Assembly (NCBI GenBank): GCA_036426205.1
Contig: CM071568.1
Location: forward strand, 40,885,221 to 40,949,220
Direction of reading: 5' to 3'
Origin: Ascaphus truei
Lineage: Eukaryota; Chordata; Amphibia; Anura; Ascaphidae
Length of the DNA stretch: 64,000 nt
A model generated the notes under the pieces. It was not told the origin of the DNA. It did no database searches and saw nothing but the letters and a program-made list of their open reading frames with translations. Below, one piece after another: positions 9,669-20,181 of this stretch. Each line of letters starts with the position of its first letter. Position 1 is the first letter of the stretch. The position numbers were made by a program, and so were the translations under genes.

Positions 9669-12600
9669 ATGGCATTGACACTACTCTCGCACAATGTAAA
9701 AGGCTTTAACAGTCCGGTCAAAAGACGGATAGCTTTCTCTGACTACAAGAGGAAAAGAGCAGACATACTGCTATTACAAGAAACACACTTTAGCAGCACG
9801 AACACACCCAAATTCCTAGATAAGGGTTTTTCACATTTCTATACATCCTCAGCCCCAGTGAAGAAACGAGGAGTTGCAATCCTTTTCAATAATAATACAC
9901 CATTTGTGGCTCAGACAGTTAAAAAAGATAGGGACGGAAGATTCCTCATTTTAGTCGGAACAATACACGAACAATGGATTACAATAGCCACCATATATGC
10001 CCCATGCATACAGGACGCAACGTTCTTCAGTAAATTCTTCCAAACCCTGCAGGTAATAGCTAAGGGATGTGTTATACTGGCGGGAGACTTCAATATGACA
10101 TTACACCCGAGCCTAGATAGATCAGGAGGAGGGGAGACAGCTAATAAGAAAACAAGGGCATCTCTGTTCCAAGGTTGTAAGAACAACCACTTGGCGGATA
10201 TTTGGCGGGAGATGCATCCAATGGACAGGGACTATACGTTCTTCTCCCACCCGCACCACACATACAGCAGAATCGATTACTTCCTTATTTCATGTCGAAT
10301 GGTTCCGATGGTCTCCCATACGGCGATCCATGATATTTCATGGTCGGACCACGCACCAATTGAGCTAAGGTGCAAAGATATCCGGCTGAGCCGGCCGGGG
10401 GCGAACTGGAAACTAAATGAGGCAGTCCTTAAGATCCCTGAAACCTACGAGATGATCGGGAATGAAATAGAGCAGTTCTTCAATATAAACACGGGCTCTG
10501 TGGAATCTCACCTGGTGCTGTGGGAGGCTCACAAAGCTACACTACGTGGTGTCATAATTGGCATCACAGCCAGGCGGAAAAGGGAAAGAGAAGCCAGAAT
10601 AACTGCTCTACAAGACAAACTACACACCCTAGCATCCAAACACAAAGCTAACTCCGATATACAACTTTTACAGGCAATCAAAGACACCAAGATTGAATTA
10701 AATATGCTATTAACCTCCAGGGCCGATAATTCACTGAGTTGGTCTAAGAGGAAGTTTTTTGAGAAGGCCAATAGACCGGATACGATGCTAGCCCGAGCAT
10801 TGAAAGACAGGCAATCTAAGTTTAACATCCAAGCTATACGCTTAAAATCTGATGTTTGTACGGCCAACCCACAGAAAATAGTAGAAGAATTTGGAGAATT
10901 CTATAGGTCTCTATATGACGGGAAAAAAGTGGCACATAATCAAAAAACGAGCACAGCCTTAAGAGATTTCTTAGCTAACTCGAACCTGGGTAGATTGACA
11001 GAGTGCGACCGACAGGCCCTGGGCGCTGACTTCACATTGGAAGAAGTATCCCAGGCTATTAAAGAACTTAAACCATCAAAGGCTCCTGGCCCGGATGGTT
11101 TCTCGGGGCTCTATTATAAGAAATATGTAAAATATTTAGCCCCAAGGTTGCTCCACATGTTTAATGCAATCTTAGCAGGAGCTCCCATCCCCGGGGATAT
11201 GCTGCGAGCGTCCATATCACTAATACACAAACCTGGTAAAGACCCGCTGGACTGCAAAAGTTACAGACCGATCTCCCTAATCAACACAGATATTAAGTTG
11301 TATGCTAAATTACTGGCCAATAGATTGTGTCTTATCCTACCCAGACTTATACATCCAGATCAGGTCGGGTTTATCGCAGGGAGACAAGCAGCGGACAACA
11401 CCCGACGTATTATTGATCTGATAGAATTGGCTAACAAAAATAACACCCAAAGCATGTTGTTAAGTCTGGACGCTGAAAAAGCATTCGATAGGATAGACTG
11501 GCCATATTTGCAAGAAACGCTCGCAGCATTTGGCTTCGGGGATCAGATGAGTAGGGCGATTATGTCGTTATACTCAAACCCGACAGCTAGGGTGATACAT
11601 CAGGGCTTCCCTTCATCCTCATTCCAAATCAAAAGTGGCACCCGTCAAGGATGCCCGCTATCTCCCCTTCTATTCGCCCTTTGTATCGAACCACTAGCTG
11701 CTAGAATACGAGCTAACCCGGATATCACAGGGTTAAACGCTTACTCACAATCACACAAAGCGGCCCTGTATGCAGACGATATCCTATTAATCTTAACAAA
11801 ACCCCTTACCACATTACCCAACCTATTTGACCTCTTGAGCAGATTTTCAAAGATATCTGGATTTAAAATTAACCAATCCAAATCGGAAGCACTCAACATT
11901 AACCTCCCCAGTCACACAGAAAAGCTGTTGAGATTAAACTTCCAGTTCAACTGGCAACAGAGACACATAAAGTACTTAGGAATCCACATCACCAGAGAGG
12001 CCAACCTCATCTATAGCGCAAATTATCCCCAACTAATTCGGACTCTTAAAAAAGATCTATATAGATGGTCCTCCAAGAGGATATCATGGATCGGTAGGAT
12101 ACATAGTGTCAAGATGAACCTACTGCCACGTATCCTATACCTCTTTCAGACACTTCCTGTGCCACTTAAAATAACAGATATACTCTCGCTCCAAACAGAA
12201 ATCTATAAATTTATCTGGGGTAGGAAAAAATCGAGAGTCAATCGCTCCAATATGAAAAGACCTGTTGCTGCTGGTGGTCTGGCGGTACCCTGTCTATTAA
12301 CATACTATAAAGCGGCCCAATTAAGCCAAATTGTTCAATGGCACTCTAACCCCCAATTGAAACGGTGGGTAGATCTAGAAAACGCCGCTTGCTCCCCAAA
12401 GGAGCTTAGTGGCCTGATTTGGTTACCAAAAACAGCATTTAATCGCAGAGAGATGCCGCTCACCTCAATGACCAACTCTTTATCGATCTGGGAGACGACC
12501 AAATTTAAGAATTCCCTGACATCAAAACACTCGATGATGTCCCCCATTTGGAATAACCCAGCGTTCGCACCCGGCATGGTGGGGTCTAATATCCCGATCT

Positions 12601-13472
12601 GGAAACAAAAAGGCTATTCACGAATAAAAGACCTGGAAGGAGACAACCAGAAATTCAAGACCTTTGATCAGTTAAGATTAGAAAACGAAATACCTCACTC
12701 TGAATTCTTTAAATACCTCCAGGTCAGAGCATTTTACAACAAACACGCCCCATACCCCCCTCTGACAAAATTCGAAAAGCTCTGTCGGGCTAACTCTGAC
12801 ACAAAGGGACTTATATCGACGATTTACGGGGAGGTAATCGGTTCTGCAGACCCTGAACAACAAATCCCCACATATAGGACTAAATGGGAAACAGACCTAG
12901 GGGAAACCCTAGAGGAGGAGGAATGGAGCGCCATATACTTGGCCTCCGCCAAAAGCTCCATATGTACCACTCTAAAGGAGAACGCATATAAGGTCCTCAT
13001 GAGGTGGTACCTCACCCCTCTGAATTTATCTAAATACATACAGGGATCCTCCCCACTATGCCCCAAGCGGTGTGGCGGATCAGCAGATTTGTTACACATG
13101 CTGTGGTCTTGCCCAAAAATACTCCCGATCTGGGAAGAGATCAGAAATTGGATCCAGAGGGTTTTTGACCTCACAATTCCCCCTGACCCGTGGCTGTTCT
13201 TGCTAAACAGACCAATGCCGGGCCTATCAAAAGCAAATTCCAAGCTAATAGCACATTTTGCACTCGCAACGAGATGTGAGATCGCAGCACTGTGGAAACG
13301 CCCCGATATACCAAACATGCCAAAGATTCGAAATCGCATTTGGTTCATCTGCCAGATGGAAAAGTTAACCAGTTTAGTTAACGACACTGGCGACAATTTT
13401 CTAAAAGTCTGGACGCCTTGGCTGGCACAGACAGATATCCCGGGGATTGAGAGTACCACAATTTGGCATTAA
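9669..13472 (+). CDS. L1 ORF2 endonuclease / reverse transcriptase
   Basis: About 1267 aa from the ATG at 9669; an in-frame ATG at 9585 would add 28 residues of poor quality. The start is chosen because MALTLLSHNVKGFNSPVKR matches the usual N-terminus of L1 ORF2. Domains in order: apurinic-like endonuclease (LLQETHF, AGDFNMTLHPSLDRSGG, SRIDYFLIS, SDHAPIELR); reverse transcriptase (SKAPGPDGFSGLYYKKY, SYRPISLINTD, DQVGFIAGR, LSLDAEKAFDRIDW, GTRQGCPLSPLLFAL, and the catalytic YADD at 11769-11780); and a C-terminal CCHC finger (CPKRCGGSADLLHMLWSC) near 13059. All catalytic motifs are present. It nicks target DNA and reverse-transcribes the LINE RNA there, and may also mobilise other RNAs. Confidence 0.93.
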   Translation: MALTLLSHNVKGFNSPVKRRIAFSDYKRKRADILLLQETHFSSTNTPKFLDKGFSHFYTSSAPVKKRGVAILFNNNTPFVAQTVKKDRDGRFLILVGTIHEQWITIATIYAPCIQDATFFSKFFQTLQVIAKGCVILAGDFNMTLHPSLDRSGGGETANKKTRASLFQGCKNNHLADIWREMHPMDRDYTFFSHPHHTYSRIDYFLISCRMVPMVSHTAIHDISWSDHAPIELRCKDIRLSRPGANWKLNEAVLKIPETYEMIGNEIEQFFNINTGSVESHLVLWEAHKATLRGVIIGITARRKREREARITALQDKLHTLASKHKANSDIQLLQAIKDTKIELNMLLTSRADNSLSWSKRKFFEKANRPDTMLARALKDRQSKFNIQAIRLKSDVCTANPQKIVEEFGEFYRSLYDGKKVAHNQKTSTALRDFLANSNLGRLTECDRQALGADFTLEEVSQAIKELKPSKAPGPDGFSGLYYKKYVKYLAPRLLHMFNAILAGAPIPGDMLRASISLIHKPGKDPLDCKSYRPISLINTDIKLYAKLLANRLCLILPRLIHPDQVGFIAGRQAADNTRRIIDLIELANKNNTQSMLLSLDAEKAFDRIDWPYLQETLAAFGFGDQMSRAIMSLYSNPTARVIHQGFPSSSFQIKSGTRQGCPLSPLLFALCIEPLAARIRANPDITGLNAYSQSHKAALYADDILLILTKPLTTLPNLFDLLSRFSKISGFKINQSKSEALNINLPSHTEKLLRLNFQFNWQQRHIKYLGIHITREANLIYSANYPQLIRTLKKDLYRWSSKRISWIGRIHSVKMNLLPRILYLFQTLPVPLKITDILSLQTEIYKFIWGRKKSRVNRSNMKRPVAAGGLAVPCLLTYYKAAQLSQIVQWHSNPQLKRWVDLENAACSPKELSGLIWLPKTAFNRREMPLTSMTNSLSIWETTKFKNSLTSKHSMMSPIWNNPAFAPGMVGSNIPIWKQKGYSRIKDLEGDNQKFKTFDQLRLENEIPHSEFFKYLQVRAFYNKHAPYPPLTKFEKLCRANSDTKGLISTIYGEVIGSADPEQQIPTYRTKWETDLGETLEEEEWSAIYLASAKSSICTTLKENAYKVLMRWYLTPLNLSKYIQGSSPLCPKRCGGSADLLHMLWSCPKILPIWEEIRNWIQRVFDLTIPPDPWLFLLNRPMPGLSKANSKLIAHFALATRCEIAALWKRPDIPNMPKIRNRIWFICQMEKLTSLVNDTGDNFLKVWTPWLAQTDIPGIESTTIWH

Positions 13473-13706
13473 TATCAACAGATGCGTTCTCCTCTGGGGG
13501 AGTCATCATAGACAAACGGACACACACCTACCAAACAGGGACTAGACGCCCTATATGCCCGCAAGTTCAGCCCAAGAACTAGATATCCTTCCCTTTCTCC
13601 TCCTTTCCCCCACAACCTCCACCCGTCCCACACCCTCCTTCCCTCCCCCCCCCCCCAGTCTTTTTTTTGTTTTTTTTTTTTTATTATTATTTATGCATTC
13701 TATTTT

Positions 13707-13739
<33 letters not shown>

Positions 13740-14000
13740 CACATTTCCACTGTAACTTAAACCTGGTTATTATTTTAATTATTGCTCTTACTATATGATT
13801 TATTCATACACCATGTGGCCGAGTAGGGACCGAAAAGCCATATGATTACATCATCTACACAAATGACCTGAATCATCTGCACTGTTATATGTATATCCAA
13901 TGTACACAAGCTGCCATTTTAAACTCATATTTTGTTCTGTACATTTTGTATACCTTTTCCAATAAAATTCAAGTTATAAAAAAAAAAAAAAAAAAAAAAA
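13473..14000 (+). other. L1 3' UTR and A-tail
   Basis: Pyrimidine-rich block 13585-13680 ending in a C run and T run, a TA microsatellite near 13707-13740, AATAAA at 13961 and about 23 A residues ending at 14000. The polypyrimidine block differs from the G-rich tract of mammalian L1 3' UTRs. Confidence 0.8.
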
Positions 14001-14710
14001 TTAAATGCACAGATATTGCAACAGACTCATCAACATTGTTCTAAAATGTAATAAAAGAGTTAATTTTACACAAATTTTACCCAAAATATTTACGCGATAG
14101 AAAGATGGCATGGAGAACATGCTATAATTTACTAAAAAAATGTAATGAATGTCCCTGGGGACAGGAGTTCCATGCTGACTGCATTTCCTTGCTTTACCAT
14201 TGTGGCATGTGGATGAATTAGCTTCAGCTAGAACTGAGTTATAAGATACTGTACACTTGTGTACAGATACAGCGTCATTTAATTTCGCTGAGTCTCATGG
14301 ATTGCATCTGATCTACCGATGTTTTGTCGGCTGCTCGCAGCTGATTCGCGAGTGCGAATGCAAAAATTGAGTTGCACTACTGCACAGTAATGATAGGTGG
14401 CACTAGTGTGTCTTCAAATCTAAATGCAATGTAACCCTTTCCTTATTCCTGTTAATTTCGTACAATATGATATGATATCCCATATATTCAAATGTAGCCC
14501 ATCACTTATTCCCCTAATAACTTTAGATGACTACAAAATATTTTAAAATATGACATTATTTTAATTAGGATTACAGTAAATGACAGTTTAGAAATAATGC
14601 ACAAAGACTTTGTGAAAATACAATAATACAATTTTCAGAATCAGTCACTCTCCCTTCGTGCCTCTAACAGGCGATTGCACGGCTTTTATTTTTTTTTAAA
14701 TAACACTGTT
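14001..14710. other. AT-rich sequence without recognised features
   Basis: Flank of the L1 insertion. No coding frame or repeat was recognised. Confidence 0.5.
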
Positions 14711-14713
14711 GAA

Positions 14714-15056
14714 GCAGGTGGTCTCCTAATCTAAACCGCATTAATTTCAGCCTCGGGGAACCCCTGTTTCTCGAGTTACAGGTCCCGGTATGGGGTGTCA
14801 GTATCTCTGCCATGTTTAATTATACTGCATCACGGCCACGTATTGGAGGTAGAGGTAGTGGGTGAAGGGGAAAGTTGCCCCAGGGTGGGTGGTTAGGCCT
14901 ACCGTGAAGGTTGTGGGAGTGGTTAACCCCTTCATTACCTTATCAGTAGTAACCGGTAAGGTAATGAAGGGATTAATCCCTTCCAATACCCACCCGAGAG
15001 GCATAACCACCCACCACAGGGCAACTACCCCCTTCAACCACTCCACCCCCAATAAA
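14714..15056. repeat. Dispersed repeat copy joined to a large imperfect palindrome
   Basis: 14714-14800 is another copy of the 6.1-6.5 kb repeat. From about 14850 to 15050 the two halves are imperfect reverse complements centred near 14945: 'ccccttcattacctta' against 'taaggtaatgaaggg', and 'gggtgggtggttagg' against 'cataaccacccaccac', with arms of about 90 bp. A similar theme recurs near 53850-54000. It looks like a MITE or foldback element. Confidence 0.65.
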
Positions 15057-15351
15057 CATTAAAATACAATACAAACACCAATACACTCATTGATTGCCAG
15101 TATGGTTACCTATGCTCTCAATAGGAGCAAAGATAACCCCAATGGCAATTCATGTGAACCCTGCTGCCCCCCTCCACCCCCCTTAACACATACAGTAAAA
15201 TAATGGGCAAAATCCCAATTATCCAGATATGGATAATTAATAATAATTAATTGATGGAGGAAGATATAATCTCGGAGTCCTGCAGTCCATATGCTTTGCC
15301 AATAGTGATGGCAGTAAGGATGAGTGGGGCATGAAGGATGTGCATTGAAGG

Positions 15352-15603
15352 ATGTGCACCTTGAACAAGTGGACCACTCCTGACCAATATACTATGCCAC
15401 ACATACAAGATGCATTGGACTGTCTCAAAGGGATTAAATGGTTTTCAGTTCGCTATCAGATTCCCATGTGTGAGCAAGACAAGGAGAAGACAGCCTTCAT
15501 ATGCCCTTTGTGTTTTTTTTCAATTGAACGCATGCCCCAAGGAGTGTCAGGAGCCCCAGCCACATTCCAGAGGCTGATGGGACGAGTCGAGAGAGCAGAC
15601 TGA
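15352..15603 (+). pseudogene. Gypsy reverse transcriptase fragment
   Basis: An 83-codon open frame holding the RT core segment before and around the RMPQG motif (CLKGIKWFSVRYQIPM, KTAFICPL, RMPQGVSGAPATFQRLM). The catalytic YxDD lies downstream in the normal protein and is not preserved in frame. It stops at 15601. It is a remnant rather than a short gene. Confidence 0.75.
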
Positions 15604-16136
15604 AGCTATCACTGGATAAATGTCAGTTCTGTCTAACGTCCATCACATATGTTGTACAAATCGTTTCTGAAGACAGGGTGACTACTGATCCATCCAAACT
15701 TTAGGCTATTGCTTCCTGGCCCAGGCCCAGGCAGTTGACAGAGCTACGATCATTCTTAGGGTCATTGACACAACAGGCAAAAGGTTACCAACTGACTCGA
15801 GGACACAGTATGGCCCCTGGTGCCACCAGTCAGTGATACTTCAAGATAAATTAACCATTTGGAGATAGGTGCACTCCCAAGTGCAAGGAGGCCTTGAAAG
15901 CCATAAACGCTTGTCTCACTGATGCACCAGTACGAACGTTTGTCGACCCTCAAAAGTGCAATGGATTACATGTGGACACCAACCTAGAAGGACTGAGGTC
16001 TATATTATATCAGAAACATTCGAGTAACTTCTGCCTGTGGCATTTATGAGCAGGGGGTTAGCCCCATCAGAAAATAATTACCCAGTGCACAAACTTAAGT
16101 TTCTGGCCTTGAAATGGGCAGTAGTCGACAAGTTAC

Positions 16137-17113
16137 GTATGGAAAACCAAGAACAATTCCTTTGCTCCTATCAATTTCACTAAAAGATACTAGTGTCATA
16201 TTCTCTAGCCTGCTGTACCCATGCTTGGCCACCGGGACTGCTGCCACTCTCAATGTCTTGTTCTAGCCTGCAGTACCTATACTTGTCCACCGGGATTGCT
16301 GCTGCTAAACTAAGGAACATTCCAGACTCTGATACCTGACACATCTGCACCTGTGCTCCACCTCCCAGCCTGCCTATATAAACCTCCCATTCCTGTTCCT
16401 CCCTTGCCTCTGTTTCAAGTCAGACTCCTATGCACATGCCTCTGATCCTGATCTGTTCCTGTACCTGTATTTGAGTCTGTTCGCAGTAAGGCCCTTGTTG
16501 GTATTCTGGCTTGTCCCTGTTTGTTCCCGTTCTCAGTCCCTGCTCCCAGACCTGTCCCTGCTCGTCTGTCCTGTTCCAGTCTCCTTGTTGCCGACCTCTG
16601 CTTGTTACCTGACTTCGCTACCTGCCGCCTGCCTCGGACCCCTGCTTGTTACCTGACTTCGCTATCTGCCGCCTGCCTCTGATCTCTGCTTGTGACCCCT
16701 ACTACGCTCCTGCTGTTCCGGCCACTGAGATCCTACCCGCCACAGGAGTCTCCCGGGACAACTAGTGACATTTTTACATTTGGAACCTAGGTCTGTGTAA
16801 CAAAGGTGTAATTTCTTTGCATCTTTTGATCAAAATATGATTCATGCCTGCCAAACTCATAGAGGTAGACTCCATTTAGCAGGTACCTACACTAAATATA
16901 TGTAATTTCTTATTGTCCTATGGAATAAACTCTGTGAAGAATGTGAAAGTGCCTTGAAGGGGTTAAATAAATGAAGCATATGCTTATTTGTGATTTAGTG
17001 CAGTTAAAAGCTGGCCAAAGCCAGTAACAAAGTTCCCTTATTATAAAGGTAAACTGTGGGTGCACAAATACCCTAGTGTGAAATATTAATACTTACACAT
17101 ATCTCTTCTTTCT
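16137..17113. mobile_element. Insertion inside the gypsy wreck, flanked by a 26-bp duplication
   Basis: The same 26 bp (gaaatgggcagtag...acaagttac) occur at 16111-16136 and 17114-17139, and the gypsy RNase H sequence resumes after the second copy. The 977-bp insert contains TATATAAA near 16375, a 56-bp direct repeat (about 16207 and 16263, 'ccaccgggactgctgc') and a 43-bp repeat near 16600-16680. It may be an LTR or other promoter-bearing repeat; the family is not recognised. Confidence 0.6.
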
Positions 17114-17697
17114 GAAATGGGCAGTAGTCGACAAGTTACATGACTACTTGTATGAAGCAACATTTGTGGTGCTCACATACATCTTCTCCTCAGTTAAATT
17201 GGATGCCACTGGTCATAGGTGGCTAGCTGCATTGGCCATTTAAGATTTTTAACCTGAAATACAGACCAGGAAGACAGAACATTGACTCTAACACGTTGTC
17301 TCTGATTCGCAAAGAAACCAGGGAGGCTGACAGTCAGTGGAAGAAAATGACCATCATTGGGGTATGAACTTGTGCAAACAAATTGAGATGCCATGACGCA
17401 CAATGACAGTTAACCTGAACCGGATGGCTGAAAGTATAGGGCTATCTCCACCACTGTATCCTTTGCCTACACTTATTCTGCAGAGCTAGCCATGGATGAA
17501 TTGCCCCAATGAAGTAGGCTTCACTCCTGAAGGCACAAAAGACAGATCCAGGTTTAAAAGAAGTATGGCTAGCATTGAGCAAACAGAAGTCCGTCTCAAC
17601 CGTCACAGGGACGCACACTGAGAGCCGATTGCTAGTAAAACAATGGCATAATCAAGTAATAAAAAGTGGAGTGCTGTTTCATATTGCCAATAAATAT

Positions 17698-18344
17698 TGT
17701 GGCAGGATGGCCTCGCGGCGGGGTCAGTAAGACCCTAGACACGATGGGAAACGGTCAACTATAGTGGTTTATTAGCCACAACCAAAATAAAGTACGGTGC
17801 ACTGTCCCTTTAAAAACTACTTTCTAGAAATGAAAGCCTATTTCCGTTAGGGAAACTAACTCACTTCTTGAGCCCTCACTAACAGGGCAGCCAGCTAATC
17901 TGGTTATGCCCAAAAACATATGCTACACAAAGTATAACCAATACGTATAATAATAAAGTCTTATCTGTTGCAGCTCCAGTAGCAAACAGGAACACGGTTC
18001 CGGGGAGCAGGCTGTGTCCAGCTCGCAGCAAACTTTATCTAATCTTTATCCTGGGTTGGGGTCCCAGCTGGTCCCAGCAGCAAAGCTCCTCGCAGGACTG
18101 GGGGACCAGAGCAACAGCTACGGCTACGGCTTCCCAGCCGGGAGAAGTCTCTCCACCTTCCTGTGGAAAAACAAGCTCTCTTTGTGTGTGAGTCACTTCC
18201 TGCTTTTAAACCTGCAGTCTCTCCGGCCTCCTGCTTAATTAGGCTGCAGGTGTATGCTGATCTCCAACTGTAGGTTAACTGGTTTTGTGCTGGAAAGTAC
18301 ACACATCATCTATTCCAGCTTACTGAGTCAGTGACTCTGTCACA
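17698..18344. mobile_element. Solo LTR, 647 bp, with 4-bp target duplication
   Basis: Begins TGTGGCAGGATGG and ends CTGTCACA, with short terminal inverted repeats TGTG(G)/(T)CACA. It is flanked by ATAT on both sides (17694-17697 and 18345-18348). It interrupts the old gypsy integrase region. The TG...CA ends and duplication fit an LTR left by recombination. Orientation is unclear. Confidence 0.6.
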
Positions 18345-18589
18345 ATATTTACACTTGGTATCTAAACAGTTAGTATTCCCTTACAAATACAAGCAGGTGG
18401 TACTAATTCCCTCCATGACAGCCATAGTCAACTGGGTACTGACAATACTTTGGGACTAGTGAAGGACCAGTTCTACTGGCCATGCATGGCCAGAAATGTT
18501 GAAAAATACTCTAAGAATTGTGGTTATTTGTACCAGGGAAGATCTTGCCTAAGAGGGCTGTCCCATTAGTAAATATAACCAGCAATAGG

Positions 18590-18850
18590 CCATTAGATTT
18601 GGTTTGCATGGACTTTCTGGCATTGGAACTTGATAGAAAATACACTAACAATATTCTAGTGGTCACTGACTACTTCACCAGGTAAGCCCAGGTATTCCAG
18701 ACCAAATACCAGTGAGCCATTACCGTTATCAACATTTTGTCGGAAAATTACTTTGTTCATTATGGCTTGAATCCATTCCGACCAGGGACAAGATTTTGAA
18801 AGCCACCTCATTAAGGAGTTGCTACACCTACAGATGGAGTATAATTTACT
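18590..18850 (+). pseudogene. Gypsy integrase core fragment
   Basis: Broken frames encode VCMDFLALE, YTNNILVVTDYFTR and VINILSENYFVHYG, the central integrase region surrounding the first two catalytic aspartates. Several frameshifts follow, with the SIPTDQG-type motif out of frame near 18775-18790. It belongs to the element beginning at 15340. Confidence 0.65.
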
Positions 18851-19149
18851 TCAAATTTTGGTGCAAGAAAACTGCAACTAAGCAGAGCCTGACCGCGGCC
18901 TGATCAGGGCTTCCCTATGCCCAAAAACTCAGTAAACTAATTTCCCATAAGGATTAATACAGCGGGGATCTCTGTTTTTGAATGGGTCTGGAAAAGCTGT
19001 GCAGAGAGAACAAACAGAGTCACTTACCGGTGACTTCTCTTCAAGCAACGGCGGATCCTGGACTTCTGCGCAACAATCAGGACTTCAAGCTGAGGATCCT
19101 AGATATATGGGCCTTTGTGAAAGTGCCGAACACTGTTGGACTCTGATGT

Positions 19150-20181
19150 TATGTAATTACGTCGCCTTAAACTCAACATAGCTAAAACAGAGCTCCTCAT
19201 ACTTCCTCCCAAACCTGGCCCTACTACCTCCTTCCACATTACTGTTGGAACTACGATCATTCACCCCGTAGCCCAAGCACGCTGCCTAGGGGTCACACTT
19301 GACTCCTCTCTCACATTCGCCCCTCACATTCAAAACATTTCTAAAACTTGTCGCTTTTTCCTCCGCAATATAACAAAGATACGCCCTTTGCTCTGTTGCT
19401 CGACTGATAAAACTCTGACTCAGGCCCTCATTCTCTCCCGTCTTGATTACTGTAACCTCCTGCTGTCCGGCCTTCCTGCCTCTCACCTATCTCCCCTACA
19501 ATTATCCTAATGCTGCTGCCAGAATCACTCTACTCTTTCCTAGATCTGTCTCAGCACTCCCCTTATGAAATCCCTCTCCTGGCTTCCAATCAAATCCCAC
19601 ATCTCACACTCCATTCTTCTCCTCACTTTTAGCTTTACACTCTTCTGCCCCCCTTACATCTCAGCCCTAATTTCTTCCGCTATGCACCATCCCGACGCTT
19701 GCGTTCTGCTCAAGGATGTCTTCTTTCTACCCCCTTTTTATCTAAAGCCCTCTCCCGCCTTAAACCTTTTTCACTGACTGCCCCACACCTCTGGAATGTC
19801 CTTCCCCTCAGTACCCGACTAGCACCCTCTCTATCCACCTTTAAGACCCACCTTAAGACACACTTGCTTAAAGAAGCATACGAATAGCACTGTGAACATT
19901 CTGAACACATGATACATAAAGCTTGGCCCCCTGCAGACGCACTTACTAGAACTCCCTCCTTCTGTCTCTGTACGTTCTCCCTACCTACCAATTAGATTGT
20001 AAGCTCCTCGGGGCAGGGATTCCTCTTCCTTAATGTTATGTTTATGTCTAAAGCACTTATTCCCATGATCTGTTATTTATATTATCTGTTATTTATTCGA
20101 TTACCACATGTATTACTACTGTGAAGCGCTATGTACATTAATGGCGCTTTTTAAATAAAGACATACAATACAATACAATAC
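19150..20181 (+). mobile_element. L2-like LINE, 3' part (RT C-terminus plus tail)
   Basis: Reading in plus, frames encode LNIAKTELLILPPKP, CLGVTLDSSLTFAPHI, LILSRLDYCNLLLSGLP, WLPIKSHISHSILLL and APHLWNVLPLSTR...FKTHLKTHLLKEAYE, the conserved order at the end of L2/CR1-clade reverse transcriptases. Stops and shifts near 19507 and 19565-19690 show decay. The 3' tail has 'attgtaagctcctcggggcaggg' motifs, 'gaagcgctatgtacattaatggcgc', AATAAAG, and ends in (ATACA)n. An opposite-strand copy of this tail lies at 55790-55955. Confidence 0.8.

Larger units (their letters stand above)
6860..14000 (+). mobile_element. Full-length L1-clade LINE with both ORFs intact
   Basis: About 7.1 kb unit: short GC-rich leader (from about 6860), ORF1 at 7003-7986, spacer 7987-9668, ORF2 at 9669-13472, 3' UTR with AATAAA at 13961, and an A-tail at 13978-14000. 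It moves by target-primed reverse transcription, with ORF1 as the RNA-binding chaperone and ORF2 as endonuclease and reverse transcriptase. Both ORFs are free of stops and frameshifts, so the insertion is young. The exact 5' boundary was not fixed and no clear target-site duplication was found. The spacer is far longer than in mammalian L1. Confidence 0.9.
15340..18900 (+). mobile_element. Degenerate Ty3/gypsy retrotransposon (pol remnants, nested insertions)
   Basis: Fragments in plus orientation follow the order of a gypsy pol: reverse transcriptase at 15352-15600 (IPMCEQDKEKTAFICPL, RMPQGVSGAPATFQRLM), then degraded RT and RNase H to about 16140 and again 17114-17300 (AKLDATGHRWLAAL in broken frames), then integrase pieces at 18590-18850 (VCMDFL, TNNILVVTDYFTR, VINILSENYFVHYG in interrupted frames). 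Stops and frameshifts are frequent, so it is long dead. Two later insertions split it, at 16137-17113 and 17698-18344. No LTRs of its own were recognised. Confidence 0.75.

Noticed and set aside
10529..13459. Open frames opposite L1 ORF2
   Set aside because: Shadow frames of a strongly supported coding region.
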